From: Apoderus coryli
Lineage: Eukaryota > Arthropoda > Insecta > Coleoptera > Attelabidae
Length of the DNA stretch: 64,000 nt
Direction: 5' to 3'
Assembly: GCA_911728435.2 (NCBI GenBank)
Contig: OU452199.1
Coordinates: 40,187,253-40,251,252, forward strand
In this document: piece by piece, positions 23,218 through 33,979 of the stretch
How positions within the stretch are numbered: the first letter of the stretch is position 1
How the letters are laid out: each line of letters starts with the position of its first letter
Position numbers and translations under genes: made by a program
Notes under the pieces: generated by a model
The model's database searches: none
What the model was told of the DNA's origin: nothing
What the model saw: the letters and a program-made list of their open reading frames with translations, nothing else

Positions 23218-24071
23218 CTTTTCCCGCCACTCACTTCATATTTAATATTTAAGGCTAAAATATAGATCGAATTAAAGAAAGAGATTCATTTTGAAAGCAC
23301 TGAAAAATTAATAAGAAAAAAACAGTTAGTTAACTAATACATAAAAAAATTGTATTTTGTTTTACAACACATCTTAACTTGATAAGCTTTTACCTGTTGA
23401 GAAGGCTAGTGACACTGTTTTAGCACACTATTTTTATTTTTAGAACTACCTAATATCTAGTTTGAATCTTAATAATAGGTCTACAGCAGTTTGTAGGTAT
23501 ATAAGTAATCGGATTTATCTGATATAGTGATTTTAGCATATTGTTTTCGAACAGATTATAAGGAAGTATGCTATAAAAATATTATATAATAAGATTTCTT
23601 AGAATTCGATCTCGTCTTATGTTTCTCAAGGATTTTCCGTGGCAGTTTCAAGGCTAAATATACGCAGGTAGTGTATTTACGGTAAATAAGCTTTGAATTT
23701 ATGATATTATGCAACTTAACTTGTAAGTTTGAGCAAAAATTCTTATACTAATTTTTCTAGAACCATCATTTATTTTTTTTCCGTGTGTATTACTGTGTTG
23801 CCAAATTGTCGTCGGTTGCCGGGTAGTTAGTGAATATATGAAACATGTCAAAATATATTTTGAATTTGAAAAAGTAGTGCATTGTTAAGTGGAGTTGTAA
23901 TATTTCAATAATAATGAAGAAATATTTCGTGGATATTCGATTTTAATTTCTTGATTATTGAAATGATTTTAGCATTAATCTTAAATCACTCTGGCTCTGA
24001 GCGAAGATCTTAAAGGAGAAAAATATTGGTTTTTCTTGTTCACAATTGGGATATCACTATCAATTTATATA
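23218..24071. other. No gene seen
   Basis: AT-rich unassigned DNA without long frames, tRNA or recognisable repeats. Confidence 0.4.
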
Positions 24072-24495
24072 TACCGGGTGTCCCACCGGGAAGGGATTCG
24101 ATCGATTATGGAGAAATTACACTGTAGAACAATCTGAAAATCTGGGGTAGTACTTAGGTCGACGGGACCAATTCGGCTAAAATGTTTTCAAGAATCTAGT
24201 ACTTCCGGTTATACCGGAAATGAGTGTCAACTTCCTTATTTCAAATACGACCCTATATAAATTATATATTTTTTGGATTCTCCTTGTTATGTTATACCTA
24301 TCGCCAGCCGTTTTCGAAATATTTGAAATTTTATGTCAAAAATTCCGTTTTCAGAATAAAGAATAATAACCATTTTTTATTATATGAAAGCTTTAATAAT
24401 TTAATTTGTTAGAATATCCTAGGAGATATAGACGTACTTTAGGCGCCTACGTATATTTTTTTTAGTAAATATTAATACAGGATATTTGAACAAAA

Positions 24496-25593
24496 CCCAG
24501 TAAACACATATACGTAAATTAAACGTTGATTCAACGTGTCAGTCGTTGATAATTGGTCTTACGTTAGAAAAATGACGGTTTATTTTAAGTTTAATTTTAC
24601 AACGTTCAGTTTAAACGTTATAGACATGTGTTTTTATTATCTAAATACAACTACGTGCATTAATTATGTTTAATTAACGTTGTATATGTATTATACATAA
24701 ACCATAAAATAAAAACGTTTGTTTTAGGTGTTTTTTAAACGCGTGTCAAACATTGTCAAAATTAAAAACGTTTATAAAACGTTCTTTATGTAATTTATAA
24801 TAAACCGGTATTGTTGGTTGTAAATATGCAAAAATCCGTTTGTTTTTTGTTTGTATTATTCAATATTTTTATATAAAATATTGTCAAAAAGGAATTACAA
24901 AAATTATTCGATACAACGTAAGTTTCGGCGACAGAAAGCGGCATAGTTCGCCGAAACGTGCATTATTGTATCGTATAATTTTGTAAGTTATATTTGACCA
25001 CAATATTTAATATTAAAAAACACCCAAATGTTTATATTTTTTGGTTTAACTATTTAACAAAAAAGGCATTATTTTTTCATCAAACTTTTGTATCAACTCA
25101 ACAATGGAAATCTGGTAGTTTTAATGATTTATTCCATACATTTTATCAACGTATATCTCAAGTTACAAAAATATATAAAAGCAACTTTAAATAACGTGAA
25201 ATCAAACGTTATTTAAATGTTTCTAAAGTGCGTAATTAATACGATTACACAAACGTTTTTTTAAAGCTAATAATTAACGTTTGTGTAATCGTATTATTAA
25301 CGTATTTTAGAATCGTATAAATAACGTTTGATTTCACAGTTGAATATATATACATAAATACGTTCAATACACGTTTTTTTTAAAGCTATTTAACTAACGT
25401 TGCCACAAAATTATTTTCATTTATTATATTTACGGACATGAAATCCTTTTAATATTTAACTAACGTTTCGTAATTCGTGTTCTGTAACGTGAAAAAGTGC
25501 GACATGTCAAAGTCAAATGTATCTAATGTACCTTTTTCTGGAAAGGTGTTTTGTAATGATAAACGTTAAATAAACGTATGTGTGTTTATTGGG
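24496..25593. mobile_element. Nested ACGTT-rich DNA element with terminal inverted repeats
   Basis: Left end CCCAGTAAACACATATACGT and inverse right end CCCAATAAACACACATACGT form the inverted repeats. Inside, about 25 ACGT-core motifs (mostly AACGTT or ACGTTT in both orientations) are spread over 1.1 kb. A hairpin near 24925-24980 pairs TTTCGGCGA with TCGCCGAAA inside CGATACAA/TTGTATCG. No coding frame with known motifs. A second, truncated copy starts at 56373. The repeated ACGTT could be binding sites of a transposase supplied in trans; this is inference. Confidence 0.7.
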
Positions 25594-26092
25594 AAGGGTA
25601 AAAAATCAAATTGAAAAAAGTGTCAAAATTCAAAATTTTTAAATGGTAACCACCCATTTTGTATTTTTTTTATTTTTTTACATCAAAAATAAGGGCAAGT
25701 TTATGTAAGGATGTCTATCCCAAAAACTGATAGTTTTCAAAATATTGACAATGTTACATTTTTCTATTACAATAGTGATCTGAATTTGAAATTTGATTGA
25801 TTTTAGTTGGCCATGATGGCTTTAGAAAGCAAATAAATATGATGTGTAAAGTGTTTAGAAGTTCAAGGTTAAAATTTCGAACATTTGTTAAAGTAATTTT
25901 TTTTATGAGTTGACCTTAGATAAGATTGTATCATACGTTCCCGTTATTAGTTAATCAAATTATTCACATACTCGAAACTTTCGAAATGATATATTATTAG
26001 TCTAACAACTTTTGGTAATGGTTTGTGTTTTTCTGGGTATTTGGTAGCAAATGTTATCACTCTGTTTTTTGTTACAATAAAAAAGAAATCTG

Positions 26093-26131
26093 CACTCTGA
26101 GGATGATCAAATATAGATCGAAACGTTAGTG
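26093..26131 (+). ncRNA. Hammerhead-ribozyme-like motif, first direct repeat
   Basis: Stem I CACT (26093-26096) pairs with AGTG (26128-26131). Box CTGAGGA is at 26097-26103, then one extra T. Stem II is GATC/GATC (26105-26108/26116-26119), GAAAC is at 26120-26124 and continues GTT. ACGT palindrome in place of helix III. Predicted cleavage after 26127. Confidence 0.6.
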
Positions 26132-26391
26132 ATATTTAAAATTGAGTTTTATTGTTTACGACCTACAACCCCAATAAAGAAAACTTACTTAAATATTTAA
26201 CAGAAGGTCAAAATATTATAACTTTTGGGCATTGTTCTACTCGACAACAGCAATGGGTTTTCTAAATAACATCAAACGAGAATATGGTGACGATGAATAC
26301 CACAACTTGAAACTCTGGGCCAACACAAACAAACAATTAGCGAATTTTGTGAATCACAAAAAAATTTTTGTTACAATGAAAAATAAGTCAG

Positions 26392-26430
26392 CACTCTGAG
26401 GATGATCTAATATAGATCGAAACGTTAGTG
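26392..26430 (+). ncRNA. Hammerhead-ribozyme-like motif, second direct repeat
   Basis: Same design as the motif 299 bp upstream: CACT (26392-26395), CTGAGGA (26396-26402), GATC stem, GAAAC (26419-26423), GTT and AGTG. All core positions are conserved between the two repeats. Confidence 0.6.
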
Positions 26431-27329
26431 ATATTTAAAACTGAGTTTTATTGTTTACGACCTACAACCCAAATAAAGAAAACTTACTTAAATTTGTCAT
26501 AATTGTTGATTATTTTTGACAAGTGTCATATTTATTTGCTATATAAAGCCATCATGGCCAACTAAAATCAATTAAATTTCAAATTCATATCACTATTGTA
26601 ATAGAAAAATGTAAAATTGTGAATATTTTGAAAAATATTAGTTTTTGGGATAGACATCTTTACATAAACTTGCCCTTATTTTTGATGCAAAAAAATAAAA
26701 AAATATTTGCCATTTAAAAATTTTGACACTTTTTAATTTGATTTTTTACCATTTTTTTCAAATACCCTGTATTAATATTTACTAAAAAAATATACGTAGG
26801 GGCCTAAAGTACGTCTAGATGTCCTAGGATATTCTAACAAATTAAATTATTAAAGCTTCCATATAATAAACAATTGTTATTATTCTTTATTCTGAAAACG
26901 TCATTTTTGACATAAAATTTCAAATATTTTGAAAACGGCTGGCGATAGGTATAACATATTATGCATGAATTATGTTTAGAATTGCAAGGAGAATCCAAAA
27001 AATATATAATTTATATAGGGTCGCATTTGAAATAAGGAAGTTGACACCCATTTCCGATATAACCGGAAGTACTAGACTCTAGAAAACATTTTAGCCAAAT
27101 TGATCGCGTCGACCTACGGACAACACCAGATTTTCAGATTGTTCCACAGTGCAGTTTCTCCATAATCTATCGAATCCCTTCCCGGTGGGACACCCGGTAT
27201 AACACTGTATATAATTTTCAAATGGTTAGGCTCGAAATCTCTATTTTTTAGTAGGCCATGACAGCTATATGTAGAATACTTACATGGAACTTCACCAAAA
27301 ATCCCACCCAATATCCTAAAAAAAATCGG

Positions 27330-27660
27330 GAAACGAGCGAAATTAACGTCTTGGCTTCTGTTCATAACAACCCAAACAATTCATGTCGAACTGTAGCAAG
27401 TTCTGTAGGAGTAAGCAAAACAAACGTTGCTTGACAGGATTTTGAAAAAACATAAATTCAAACCCTACAAATACGATCTTACACACAATTTGCATCCGGG
27501 TGATGCGGACCGTTGAATAATTTTTTGCTGCTAGTAGTAGCGTGGATAATTTCCACAATTTCGTTATTTGGTCTGATGAGGCCCATTTTACTAGTGCCGG
27601 TATCTTAAATCGACATAATGCCCCGAAAACCGTTTCCTTCTATTTTTACTAATAATCGAG
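27330..27660 (+). pseudogene. IS630/Tc1-like (DDE_3) transposase N-terminal relic
   Basis: Frame pieces read NVLASVHNNPNNSCRTVASS then VGVSKTNVARILKKH (helix-turn-helix), KFKPYKYDLTHNLHPGDADR, and after frameshifts FHNFVIWSDEAHFTSAGILN. The Asp in WSDEAHF is the first catalytic residue of this family. The second and third catalytic motifs are absent, and several frameshifts and stops break it. Confidence 0.6.
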
Positions 27661-28128
27661 ATAACCCGCAAAAGCATTGAATTTGGGACACCCTGTACTT
27701 GTCATACATGTTTCGGGCTTTTTAAGTTCAAAATCCACAAGATACGATAATAATAATTAGCAACTCACTTTTGGTGTTTTGTCTTTGCACTCAAACCGGC
27801 AACAAAGTAAATTTTTTGCAACTTTGAGAAAAGACAGAATTATTTCTTCCTCCTATAGTGTTTCGATGGTGCGTAACAGGATATTTTTTCTTTGCGAACA
27901 GAACTCATGTAAAAAATCAAATTTATAGCTTCTAAACGTGTTCCTATTAATGAACTCCGGCAGGTTTTATGTCGACTATTCAAACTAGAAAAAAATAAAA
28001 TAAATCTAAACGTGACATTTGACTGTAAAATCGAAAAAAAAAACATGTGTGTCACAAATATCAACGTGTCCTTGAGCTCTAAACGCAAGAAGAAGAGCAA
28101 AGCCAAAAAAAAACATGATGCATATATA
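27661..28128. other. No gene seen
   Basis: Contains an orphan end TGGGACACCCTGTAC (27688-27702) typical of TA-flanked elements. A 104-residue hydrophobic minus frame (27840-28154) overlaps element DNA and shows no family features. Confidence 0.35.
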
Positions 28129-28810
28129 CAGAGTGATGCTGATCGATGGTACATTAGGAGTTTTGCTAAAAGTAACCATACGATTGTTTTGAAAATTTAT
28201 GTGATTACTCAGGTCAACCCAATCTATCAGTTTATAATATTGAAAGATTTGTAAGACTTCCGGTTATACCGGAAGTTGATACCAACTTTCTAATTTCAAA
28301 TAGAACACCCCATATTGTATTATGTTTGTTTTGGAGTATTTTCTTTTAACACTTCCCTATTACTATAATGGAAAACTGCATTATAAGAGAATGATCTTTT
28401 AAATATTGCAGTTTTATGCTTGATCATGGTAAGGGTATTTCGTTTCCTATTGTTGACTGAGTGGCTATCATATCTAAAAACCAACTTGTCTTTTAAATAT
28501 GGAGGTGACGAGTTTTTCAGGATCCTATTTAAGAAAACCAAGTAATGAAGCTTGACATCTGCCTCGATCTTAAGCCATTTTAATTTAATCCATTGCACAA
28601 CGTGCGCTTGCAGCGGCTGACTAGCACACACCTAAGCCCTCCCGTCGGCCGACGGCGTTCCAGACGGTTGGGACCAACCACCGACGCAGCCTGTCCCGAG
28701 GGATACGGTTGCGACCAAGGCCGTTACAGCAACCAAATATCACATACATTTTCACAACATTCGTACGGTTACGTGGATTTGATGTATACCATCGACCGGC
28801 ATTCACTCTG
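28129..28810. mobile_element. 682-bp TIR element carrying a retroelement fragment and GC-rich segment
   Basis: TA|CAGAGTGATGCTGATCGATGG at the left; inverse CAGAGTGAATGCCGGTCGATGG at the right end 28810|TA. Inverted repeats of roughly 30 bp. Inside are a minus-strand Jockey-like fragment (28320-28631) and a GC-rich segment (about 28600-28780). The whole may be a DNA element that captured or received other sequence. Confidence 0.5.
28320..28631 (-). pseudogene. Jockey-like retrotransposon C-terminal fragment
   Basis: WIKLKWLKIEADVKLHYLVF, ILKNSSPPYLKDKLVFRYD and IFKRSFSYNAVFHYSNRE match the tail region after RT also seen at 7265-7630 and 16740-16920. No RT motifs and no 3' tail. Confidence 0.55.
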
Positions 28811-29266
28811 TATATCTAAAGCCAGAGAGAGCATGGTATTATTTAACTAAGGGATAATACAAAACTTTATGGTTCCTAATTCTATACGGCTACTGTTTAT
28901 CATGTGCGACGTTGATTTTTTTTTCATTCACTGTTGCTTTTGGGTTGGTTTTTTTTTCTGACATAATAATATAATACTTGTTCCTATTTAAGGGTCCACA
29001 AACACCAGGCACCAGAAAAAAACCAGCCGGCAAGTGTTTCAAAGTCAAAGCAGTGGCGTCGGAAAGGACATTAAATATAACGTGCGATTATATTTCTTTT
29101 ACGTTTCATTTCTATGTTCAATATACCCCGGCGACGAGGAAGTATAAATACTAAAATCATTCAGTAATTAACGAGGCAAAAATGGTTTTATTATACATGG
29201 TGTTTCCAAAAAAAAAAAAGACGCGGCAATATTGACGGGGGTTGATTTCCCAGGTCATTTTATGAC
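28811..29266. other. No gene seen
   Basis: Unassigned. An element-like end ACATGGTGTTTCC lies near 29195, followed by an A-run. Confidence 0.35.
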
Positions 29267-29962
29267 GGGTGATTCATTCTGGTTGCAACAAACGAAAACT
29301 GAAATTAATTTAAGCATTTTTTGCCATTAAACCCATGTCCGTAAATGCTTCGTTATCGAGATACAGGGTGTCCAAATTTAGTGGTCAAATTAACTTTTTT
29401 GTTCACAAAATTTTACATGCATTTGGTAACCGATAACCTAAAATAATCTCCATATATTTTGGCTTTCATTAACTGTTAATTGGCGTAGATATAGGAGGCA
29501 TTTGGGTAAATTTTACACATAAATCAATTAAAGACAGCTTTGACAAGCTTCATTATTATAAATTATTACTTTTTTGAAAAGAGCAACTTATAAGCTACAA
29601 AAAAGTTAATTACGTCGATGTTGTGATTTCTACAATTTTTATGGAAACCGATCAACTGCAAGCTAATGGTAGATTTAAATCAAAATAACGTTTACCAGAA
29701 AACCAAATGAAAACTCAAAGTTGCCATGGAAAACGAATGTCGCAACAATAAAAAAACTTTGACAGCAACAAATTTAAATTAGTTAAAATTGTTTTATTAT
29801 TTCGTAGTTGTTTTTAATATTGCGAATGTTTTTTTCTAAATTAAAATGAGTTTTTCAATTAAAGAATATGCAAATATGGTGTTTTGTTATGGTTTGTGCC
29901 ATGCAACTGCAAAAGCAGCCGCCCGAGAATACCAATTTAGGTATCCTAAAAGACGTCATCCA

Positions 29963-30130
29963 TATCTATTTATTTATTTATTTAACAATTCGGGGTACAC
30001 ACAGATCAAAGATCCAAAACAGCACCCACAGTATAATATACATGTTCAGTGGGTTAATCAATAGAACTTAAAAAAAAAACAAATCATACGCATAAGAGTA
30101 TAATAAGAGTGCAAATACAATAGTTAGTTA
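29963..30130 (-). repeat. 3' tail of a second non-LTR element, opposite orientation
   Basis: On the minus strand this segment ends ...GTGTACCCCGAATTGTTAAA followed by repeated AAATA units, a retrotransposon 3' end. It lies head-to-head with the RT element at 30173-31736, which ends in AAAT repeats on the plus strand. Only the 3' UTR is present. Confidence 0.4.
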
Positions 30131-30172
30131 ATCAGGTTTCTTGCTAATATCTTAAATGTATATTTAGACATA

Positions 30173-31736
30173 GTGAGAAAATCGAAATCCACAATCAATG
30201 AATTAAAATATTTCAAGTACAATACAACAAGTAAAATATTCAATGTTTCTTTGCAATTGTGTAGTTTCCCCTCTGATTGGAAATCTTCTAGAGTGACCCC
30301 GGTTCATAAGAAGGGAGATAAACAGGATATTTCAAATTATAGACCAATTTCCATACAGTCGTGTGTTTTTCTAAAGTTTTTGAATTTGTGCTCCATGATA
30401 TTATTATGAGCCATGTTAGGCGTCAGATTTCATCCGTACGACATGGCTTTTTTCCCGGTCGTTCTACGTCAACTAATTTATTGGTTTTAACACAGTTTTT
30501 AACTGAGCGACTTGATAACGGGGGTCAGGTAGATGTAATCTACACTGATTTTTCTAAAGCCTTTGATAGACTTGATCATGGTATTCGACTGCGTAAACTG
30601 TGTCGTTATGGACTATCTTATAATTTACTGCTGCTTTTGAAGTCGTATCTGAAGGATAGATTTCAGTATGTGGAAAGTCGAAGATTTCGTTCCGCAAATT
30701 TTAAAGTGTCATCTGGTGTTCCCCAGGGCTCTGTCATTGGACCATTGTTGTTCCTGTGTTTTATCGATGATATTTCTAGTGGCTTGACAAATAGTTCGTT
30801 ATTATAGGCTGACGACTTTAAATTATATTCTGTCATTAATAGTACTGAAGAGTGTTCTCATCTTCAGGACGATTTAAATGTTGTATATGAGTGGAGTGTC
30901 CGTAATAATCTTTATCTGAATATGGATAAGTGTTTTAGTGTTTCCTATACACGGAAAATAAAGCCTGTCAAATTTTCATATTGTATAAATAATAGTCCAT
31001 TAACAACTTGTGATGAGTTTAAAGATTTAGGTGTTTGGTTTGATGGTAAACTGAGCTTTACTAATCATTACAATAATATAGTTTCAGCATCCTATAGATC
31101 TCTGGGTTTTATTGTGCGCAATTCGAAAGAGTTTGTGACACCTCAAACTCTCATTGTTCTTTTCAACGCATTTGTCAGATCTAAACTGGAATATGCATCT
31201 GTAGTATGGAATCCTATGTATGCCATACATATAAATAATATTGAACACATTCAGCATCGTTTTGCCAAGTTGATGTGGTTTCGGGTTGATGGGGTTTATC
31301 CATCCATTGGGTTTCGTTATGATATTCTGTTAAACCGTTTTAATCTAGTATCATTAAATACATGGAGAGAATATTCCGCTCTAGTATTGCTCTTTAAAAT
31401 TATTAATGGACTTCTTGACTGTCCAGAGTTTTTAAGCCAGATTCCTTTTTGTCTCCCAAATCTACGTACACGTAATAACGGAATTGTATTTTACTTTCCG
31501 GCCCCAAGAACTAATTTGTTGTTGCGTTCCCCTTTATATTTTATGTGCCATACTTGTAACTCTGTGTCCGAGCAAATTGATATTTTTAATTCAACTTTGT
31601 CTTGTATAAAAAATATATTTCTTAGAATATAAATTTAGTGTTAGATATTAAGAATTTACTGTAATTTTTCCTGCCCTTTAATTGGATTATTTATCTGTCT
31701 GGGCAGTTTATCTTAAATAAATAAATAAATAAATAA
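30173..31736 (+). pseudogene. CR1/Jockey-like retrotransposon, RT with stop in YADD
   Basis: Starts in the RT fingers: FPSDWKSSRVTPVHKKGDKQ, ISNYRPIS, a frameshift near 30365, then HGFFPGRSTSTNLL, VIYTDFSKAFDRLDH (first catalytic Asp), SSGVPQGSVIGPLLF. At 30805-30807 the Tyr codon of YADD is a TAG stop; ADDFKLYS continues in frame. The rest is open to 31632: RNNLYLNMDKCFSVSY, KDLGVWFDGKLSF, VRSKLEYASVVWNPMY, APRTNLLLRSPLYFM. The 3' UTR ends in repeated AAAT at 31709-31736. Only one frameshift and one stop in 1.4 kb suggest fairly recent loss. It is inserted in a DDE_3 transposase gene. Confidence 0.85.
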
Positions 31737-32882
31737 AAGTCTTTAACATCCTACAGATACGAGATTTTTGTCCAGCATTAGTTCGTCTCGAATAACAAAA
31801 CATCACAAAACATTTATTACGAATTTATAACGAATAACAGCATCGTCTTAAGTCTAAATATTTAAACTGAGGAAAACATATTTGATTTAGTTTTAGACGA
31901 TAGAATAAGCAGAAGATCAACTCAATTGGCATTACCTCAAACAACTGTTTGGAGAGTATTAAATCGAGAAAATCTGTATCCCTATCATCGTCAAGATTTC
32001 CAGGCCCTGGAGACCATGAAAGGCGCCTACGACTTTGTAATTGGGTTCTTGGTAAGCATCAGGAAGATGAAAGATTTTTAGAGAAAGTGCTTTGGTCAAC
32101 TTTTACTAGGGATGGCATAAATATAATCCATAATGAACATGTATGGTCTTTAAACAACTCTCGTGCTATTTGGCCGCGAAATTTTCAAGAACGTTTTAGT
32201 ATCAATGTTTGGGGTGGCATGTTTAACAATCAATTATTGCCGTTGTTCGTAATTAATGGGCATTTAAACTCAAATCAATACAGTCATTTTCTTACAAAAC
32301 CGCCTACTCGAATTTATTCAGGATGTACCTCTGAATATTGTTTAAAACATGTCGTGCCAACATGACGGAGCCCTTGCGCATCGTGGTAGACAAGCAACGG
32401 AAGTTTTAAATCAACTATTTGGAAAGAGTTGTATTGGTTTGGGAGGCCCCATTGAGTGGCCTCCAAGATCACCGGATCTAAATCCGCTCAACTTCTTTTT
32501 ATGGGGGTACGTGAAACAATTGGTTTACAGTCTATCAATTATAAATGAAAACCAAGTACTGGAGAGAGTTCATGAAGCTGCTAGGGAAATAAGAAATGAT
32601 CAATTAGTTGAAAGATGTAGAATGCGCATTACTTTGATTTAATTAAAGTCAAAATAATGCAGATTATTTTAGGTTATCGGTCCCCTAATGCATGTAAAAT
32701 GTTGTCAAAATCGGTTAGGTAGTTTCTGAGAAATGAACAAAAAAGCTAATTTGACCACTAAATTTGGACACCCTGTATCTCGATAACGAAACATTTGCGG
32801 ACATGGGTTCAATGGCAAAAAATGCTTGATTTTATTTCAGGAATCTCCAGTTTTCGTTTGTTGCAACCATAATGAATCACCC

Positions 32883-33505
32883 AAAGGCAACTTATAATTT
32901 TGGACAAATCCAGCGACTTGTCAAACTAAGTTGAATATGAACGCGAAGGTCAAGCAAAGTGTTTACCAATACAGGCTAAAATTTTCAAAAAATGGAGCTT
33001 AAGTTACTATTGTCTATTAACACAATCGAAATAGTCAATAAAATTAAATTAAAAGTTGAAAATGGAATCCAAATATGCTTTAGACAAAAATAACAATAAT
33101 ACTTTGTGGTGCATACATGGACACCTTGTATATGGTAAAGAGTACGTTCGTATAACTCGAGATAATTTCGTTCTCATTTTTTTCTTACCCTAAAATTAAA
33201 ATCGAGTATTTTTACCTATTTATCAGCCATTTTAAACTAAAACCCAATCGCGTGTTAATGACTTAATTTAATCCCTCTTCTGCATATTCCTGTTTCGGTT
33301 CTCTTCTTCGTACATAACTACCGTATAGATGCGAGCAATTTCTTCTCGAGTAACTGATTACAATCTCCCGTTGCATAATTTATTTTTTAAGCATAATAAA
33401 AATTTATACTAAGAATTGTAATTAGCCTTACCCAGCCCCTACCGAACTGGTTTAATTAATGTTGATTTACATAATATGTAAATAAAATAGTATTATAATA
33501 TAATG
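32883..33505. other. No gene seen
   Basis: Unassigned AT-rich DNA. 33115-33135 has the orphan end GGACACCTTGTATATGG of a TA-flanked element type. Confidence 0.35.
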
Positions 33506-33611
33506 GATGCAACCAGTGGCGGCGCGTGCGTTCATACTCTGGGGGTGCCAGACTTTTTTTCATCCACCACATACTTCTTATTCGCACAATAGCGTAATTA
33601 ATCTAAAATAT

Positions 33612-33687
33612 GTAGCCTGAAGTACTCGTACTTCGGTTAATGGCCTTTTTGGGATTTTGTACCAATAAATTACGTTTTATTATTATT
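33612..33687 (+). mobile_element. 76-bp retroelement 3' tail with 11-bp target duplication
   Basis: ATCTAAAATAT occurs at 33601-33611 and 33688-33698. The insert contains ACCAATAAATTACG and ends TTATTATTATT, like the 3' ends of other non-LTR copies here. It is an extremely 5'-truncated insertion. Confidence 0.65.
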
Positions 33688-33979
33688 ATCTAAAATATAT
33701 TTACACCCAACGCATGTGCAGATGCTTAATTAAACACAAACTTAATTTACACAAGTTCCTAAAAATTTCATATTATTTATATTTCATTGAATTCAATTCA
33801 TTCAAAATCTGACAACAACCAAGAAAAATTACAGAAACGCCGATGCCACACTTTATTTGAAAAGTTTTACCATCATCCACCAAGTAGGTCCTGATTATTC
33901 GCGTAATCAATCGATCAATCCGAAGCCGCCAATTTGGATTTTTAGCTCACAAATGCACTAATGATGCTATATGCTCCGT

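Larger units (their letters stand above)
26069..26492 (+). mobile_element. Internally deleted Penelope-like element with two direct ribozyme repeats
   Basis: Two direct copies of a flanking repeat (about 26069-26195 and 26364-26492) each contain TTGTTACAATRAAAAA, a hammerhead-like motif and TTTTATTGTTTACGACCTAC. Between them a 48-codon frame starts at 26253 (MGFLNNIKREYGDDEYHNLK, LWANTNKQLANFVN, HKKIFVT). It resembles the N-terminus of PLE polyproteins and ends at the second repeat. The layout repeat - ORF start - repeat is that of a PLE with tandem pseudo-LTRs and most of the RT/GIY-YIG gene deleted. Confidence 0.65.
24074..27197. mobile_element. 3.1-kb DNA element with ~1-kb interrupted inverted repeats
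   Basis: TA|CCGGGTGTCCCACCGGGAAG at the left end; the inverse at 27197|TA. Left 24074-24490 pairs with 26775-27197. Left 25594-25850 pairs with 26510-26760. The gap in the left arm is the nested element 24496-25593. The centre holds a PLE fragment (26069-26492). No transposase remains. A degenerate half copy lies at 3710-5190. Confidence 0.8.
29846..32641 (+). pseudogene. DDE_3 transposase split by a retroelement and missing a catalytic Asp
   Basis: The N-terminus MSFSIKEYANMVFCYGLCHA then TAKAAAREYQFRYPKRRHP is the helix-turn-helix start of this insect family. After the inserted retroelement the gene resumes at 31737 (FNILQIRDF, CPALVRLE), then after frameshifts FLEKVLWSTFTRDGINIIHN, FSINVWGGMFNNQLL, CQHDGALAHRGRQ (second catalytic Asp) and WPPRSPDLNPLNFFLWGYVK (third Asp region). 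Relatives have WSDEA(T/C)FTR; here WS is joined directly to TFTR, an apparent 9-bp loss that removes the first catalytic Asp. The gene was probably dead before or after the insertion. Confidence 0.7.
29267..32882. mobile_element. IS630/Tc1-like transposon with ~210-bp inverted repeats, split by retroelements
   Basis: Left end GGGTGATTCATTCTGGTTGC matches the inverse right end GGGTGATTCATTATGGTTGC. The inverted match continues inward past TACAGGGTGTCCAAATTTAG (29361) and GGTTATCGG-type sequence. The transposase gene (29846-29962 plus 31737-32641) lies inside and is interrupted by non-LTR sequence at about 29963-31736. Without the insert the element would be about 1.84 kb, a normal size for this superfamily. 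Confidence 0.75.

Noticed and set aside
24925..24985. Hairpin TTTCGGCGA...TCGCCGAAA as another ribozyme motif
   Set aside because: It has GAAAC on both strands but no CTGANGA box on either, so it fails the hammerhead core and is treated as a plain hairpin.
24496..25593. CRISPR-like or satellite array based on repeated ACGTT
   Set aside because: Motif spacing is irregular, orientation is mixed, and there are no repeat-spacer units.
27840..28154. Hydrophobic 104-residue membrane protein on the minus strand
   Set aside because: It is a chance frame in T-rich DNA that overlaps a terminal inverted repeat; no start context, conservation or domain.
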